Shown here: piece after piece, positions 12,374 to 14,140 of the stretch | Position numbering within the stretch: the stretch's first letter is position 1 | Layout of the letters: every line of letters begins with the position of its first letter | From: Campylobacteraceae bacterium | GTDB lineage: Bacteria > Campylobacterota > Campylobacteria > Campylobacterales > Sulfurovaceae | Length of the DNA: 14,140 nt | NCBI GenBank assembly: GCA_026985655.1 | Contig: JALSQB010000074.1 | Span: 1 to 14,140, forward strand | Direction of reading: 5' to 3' | Notes under the pieces: generated by a model | Database searches by the model: none | Told to the model about the DNA's origin: nothing | Seen by the model: only the letters and a program-made list of their open reading frames with translations | Translations under genes and position numbers: made by a program

Positions 12374-13228
12374 TTAATCTTTGAAAAAAGGTACAGCTAA
12401 GGGGATAAAATCTTTCACCTTTTCAAGCTTTTTTACTTCTTTCTTTTTACTCGCTTCATAATAAGGCATAACAGAGGGAATGAGTTCTTTTATTTTCTCT
12501 ATCCTATGTTTAGCTGTTGGGTGGGTAGAAGTATATTCAGGTTGGTTACTTTTTAATGCTGAAAACTTTTCCCAAAAACGAAGGGCAGCGTTAGGGTTAT
12601 ATCCTGCTTTTGCAGAGAGTACCAATCCTATGTGGTCAGCTTCATACTCTTGTGTTCGTGAGTGAGGAAGCATAATCCATCTTTGTGCCATATGCTCAGT
12701 TAATTTATTACTTTCATCTTTTTGGGCTCTTGTACTTTTGTCATCTAACTCATTTAAGACTTGTAAAATTCCAACACCAATTTTAGAAAGTGTGGCACTA
12801 CTTTTTCTCTCTGCACCATGCCTTGCTAGTGCATGACCCACTTCATGACCTATTACAGCGGCTAATTCATCGTCACTGTCCATGTAGCGAAAGATGCCTG
12901 TAAAGACAAAAATTCTGCCACCTGGCAGACAAAATGCATTGGCTTCTTTTGGATTGTCAATTAAATTGAATTCCCATTGATAATTAGTAGTGTTATAGTC
13001 TCTATTTGTGACTACAGCAATGTTATCTCCTACTCTTTTTAGTACTTCTGTGGCTTCTTTATCTCTACTCAATCTACTGTTTTCTAAGATCTCTTTGGAT
13101 GTTTCTAAACCCAATTTCATCTCTTCATCAGCACTCATCATAATCAGCTGATTACGTCCTGTAATGGGGGTCTTAGTACAAGCTAAAAATAGTAATGGTA
13201 AGAGTAGAAGAAAAATTCTTTTTTTCAT
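12374..13228 (-). CDS. M48-family zinc metalloprotease, lipoprotein, with C-terminal extension
   Basis: A 284-residue paralogue of the protease at 994-1791. The lipobox is LFLAC (Cys17). The zinc motif is HEVGH at 128-132, with Glu194 of SRTQEYEAD as the probable third ligand. NAFCLPGGRIFVFTG (97-111) and MLPHSRTQEYEADHIGLVL (186-204) are nearly identical in the two proteins. It differs by an insert after the zinc motif rich in Asp, Lys and Glu (about 160-180) and by a tail of about 25 residues in which the final helix appears repeated (IEKIKELIPSVMPYYE at 243-258, LEKVKDFIPLAVPFFK at 268-283). AAGGAG lies ahead of the start. It heads the four-gene operon running to 11007. Confidence 0.93.
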   Translation of the reverse strand: MKKRIFLLLLPLLFLACTKTPITGRNQLIMMSADEEMKLGLETSKEILENSRLSRDKEATEVLKRVGDNIAVVTNRDYNTTNYQWEFNLIDNPKEANAFCLPGGRIFVFTGIFRYMDSDDELAAVIGHEVGHALARHGAERKSSATLSKIGVGILQVLNELDDKSTRAQKDESNKLTEHMAQRWIMLPHSRTQEYEADHIGLVLSAKAGYNPNAALRFWEKFSALKSNQPEYTSTHPTAKHRIEKIKELIPSVMPYYEASKKKEVKKLEKVKDFIPLAVPFFKD

Positions 13229-13262
13229 TAATATTTGCTCTCCTTTATAAATTTTGTTTTTT

Positions 13263-13268
13263 ATTATA
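13263..13268 (-). promoter_or_regulatory. -10 element for the M48/Sel1 operon
   Basis: The coding strand has a perfect TATAAT 34 bases upstream of the protease ATG, with AAGGAG (13240-13245) between them. Predicted transcription start is near 13256. It lies in a 104-base divergent gap (13229-13332) that holds no ORF. Confidence 0.55.
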
Positions 13269-13299
13269 TAGTTAAAGTGGATGAAAGTTAGTAAATAAT

Positions 13300-13308
13300 T
13301 GGTAAAAT
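13300..13308 (+). promoter_or_regulatory. Extended -10 promoter for the right-hand lipoprotein genes
   Basis: TGGTAAAAT, a TGN extension plus TAAAAT, lies 24 bases upstream of the GTG at 13333. It would start transcription near 13315 and leave AGAGG (13326-13330) in the leader. Confidence 0.45.
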
Positions 13309-13332
13309 TAAAACCATATTTTCATAGAGGTT

Positions 13333-13962
13333 GTGGCTTTGTTTCTAAAATATCTATTTTTTATAAGCTTATTATTGAGTTTAACTTCCTGTACTAGTGT
13401 AGTACTTTTGGGTACGATGGCAATTCATCCAACGATACTAGCACTTAAAAAAGATAGAAATTTTAAATTTAAACACGAGGGCTATGCTTTTGAAGCGATG
13501 ATAGAGGGTGTACCTATTATTGAGCTAAGCAATAGTGATGAATATATGGCATTAAAAAACTATTATGATAAGCAGAGTACTCATTGGCGTACCATGAAAC
13601 CCATAAGTGGTAAAATAGTCATTGAGCTAAAAAGAAAGTATATCAAAGAGTATGAAATAGGAGAGATAGATAGAAGTAGTTTAAAACTTAGCTATATTAA
13701 ACTTCCCTCAGATTTTAAAGAACTACAAAAGATTAAAAAAAATCCTGTTGTTGATTATGGTAGCATTGTGATGATAGGAAATAGGGTGATAAATAATTCT
13801 CGTGCATCTAAGGCTTTTCCTCTGCTAATGCTTCAAGAGGGCGATGTTTTAGCATCTGGGAACTATATTATTTTCATGGAAATAAAAGGCTCAAAATCTT
13901 GGGATAGAAAAAATATTTACGTGGAGGTTCGAGCCAATGCAAAGCATCAAAAGTTTCTTTAG
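13333..13962 (+). CDS. Lipoprotein of unknown function
   Basis: A 209-residue predicted lipoprotein with lipobox LTSC (Cys20 from the GTG start). No known family is recognised. Beyond the signal, a second hydrophobic patch (VVLLGTMAI, 23-31) is followed by a mixed alpha/beta region with many Lys and Ile residues. The end is probably a beta sandwich (ASGNYIIFMEIKGS and NIYVEVRAN). The start is uncertain: GTG at 13333 is only two bases from AGAGG (13326-13330), while an in-frame TTG at 13339 has a normal eight-base spacing and keeps the signal peptide (C18 instead of C20). The next lipoprotein gene overlaps the last 27 bases, so the pair is likely co-translated. The gene is divergent from the M48/Sel1 operon and might share its regulation. 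Confidence 0.75.
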   Translation: MALFLKYLFFISLLLSLTSCTSVVLLGTMAIHPTILALKKDRNFKFKHEGYAFEAMIEGVPIIELSNSDEYMALKNYYDKQSTHWRTMKPISGKIVIELKRKYIKEYEIGEIDRSSLKLSYIKLPSDFKELQKIKKNPVVDYGSIVMIGNRVINNSRASKAFPLLMLQEGDVLASGNYIIFMEIKGSKSWDRKNIYVEVRANAKHQKFL

Positions 13963-14140
13963 TCTGTTTTTATTATTACTTTTTTTACAAAGTTGTAGTA
14001 CGTTATCATACTCTACATCAAATAAAAATAGCGTCAATGGGTCTCATTTAGAAGAGATACGAGAGGGTGAAGCGTTGGCTAAAAAGCTTTTGTACCATGC
14101 GAGGTTAAGCCAAGATACCCACGCCAGAGAAACAGTAAAA
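13936..14140 (+). CDS. Lipoprotein, partial, unknown function
   Basis: The frame opens at ATG 13936 and is still open at the window end, giving 68 residues. The signal peptide is very hydrophobic (FFSLFLLLLFLQSC) with lipobox LQSC, so Cys20 is the predicted lipidation site. A Ser/Asn-rich stretch follows, then a charged helical region starting HLEEIREGEALAKKLL. GGAGG at about 13922-13926 is a strong, well-placed Shine-Dalgarno inside the preceding gene, which supports this start despite the 27-base overlap. Too little of the protein is present to assign a family. Confidence 0.7.

Overview
The window is AT-rich, densely coded bacterial DNA. Its central block, rpmH - rnpA - yidC - jag - mnmE, is the conserved order seen in Campylobacterota (the former epsilonproteobacteria). 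The Jag, YidC, RnpA and L34 proteins all read like that phylum. The several lipoproteins, envelope proteases and a haem-binding-domain protein suggest a free-living relative of Sulfurimonas, Sulfurovum or Arcobacter rather than a host-adapted Campylobacter or Helicobacter. The genus cannot be fixed from the sequence alone. No tRNA, rRNA, insertion sequence, CRISPR array or phage gene was seen, and no gene-free stretch exceeds about 185 bases.

Layout. (1) 1-1791, minus strand: an M48 metalloprotease lipoprotein followed by a PDZ/S41 protease lipoprotein that runs off the left edge. (2) 1858-2497, plus strand: trmL and a 47-residue single-pass membrane protein two bases behind it, ending at an AT-rich hairpin shared with the convergent argG (3746-2529, minus). 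(3) 4446-3895 minus and 4584-5018 plus: a small outer-membrane beta-barrel protein and, divergently, a membrane-anchored CxxCH haem-binding-domain protein. (4) 5203-9734, plus strand: rpmH, rnpA (apparent ATT start), yidC, jag and mnmE. The usual yidD between rnpA and yidC is missing and a promoter-like AT-rich gap stands in its place. (5) 9769-10993, plus strand: a lipoprotein and an overlapping small beta-barrel gene, probably read on from mnmE. (6) 13228-11007, minus strand: a tight four-gene envelope operon made of a second M48 lipoprotein, an exported protein built from two copies of a two-cysteine helical unit, a Sel1-repeat lipoprotein, and a small integral membrane protein. (7) 13333-14140, plus strand: two overlapping lipoprotein genes, the second cut by the window edge.

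How the parts fit. The central block makes ribosomal protein L34, the RNase P protein, the membrane insertase, its RNA-binding companion and a tRNA wobble-modifying GTPase; trmL also modifies tRNA wobble positions. Most of the rest concerns the cell envelope: seven proteins carry lipoprotein signals, two are outer-membrane barrels of one apparent family, and three are envelope proteases.

The most interesting region is the 13228-11007 operon. In the known protein BepA, an M48 protease and a helical-repeat domain are one chain. Here an M48 lipoprotein and a Sel1-repeat lipoprotein are separate genes of one operon, with an unrecognised internally duplicated cysteine protein between them. That a split envelope quality-control unit is encoded here is an inference.
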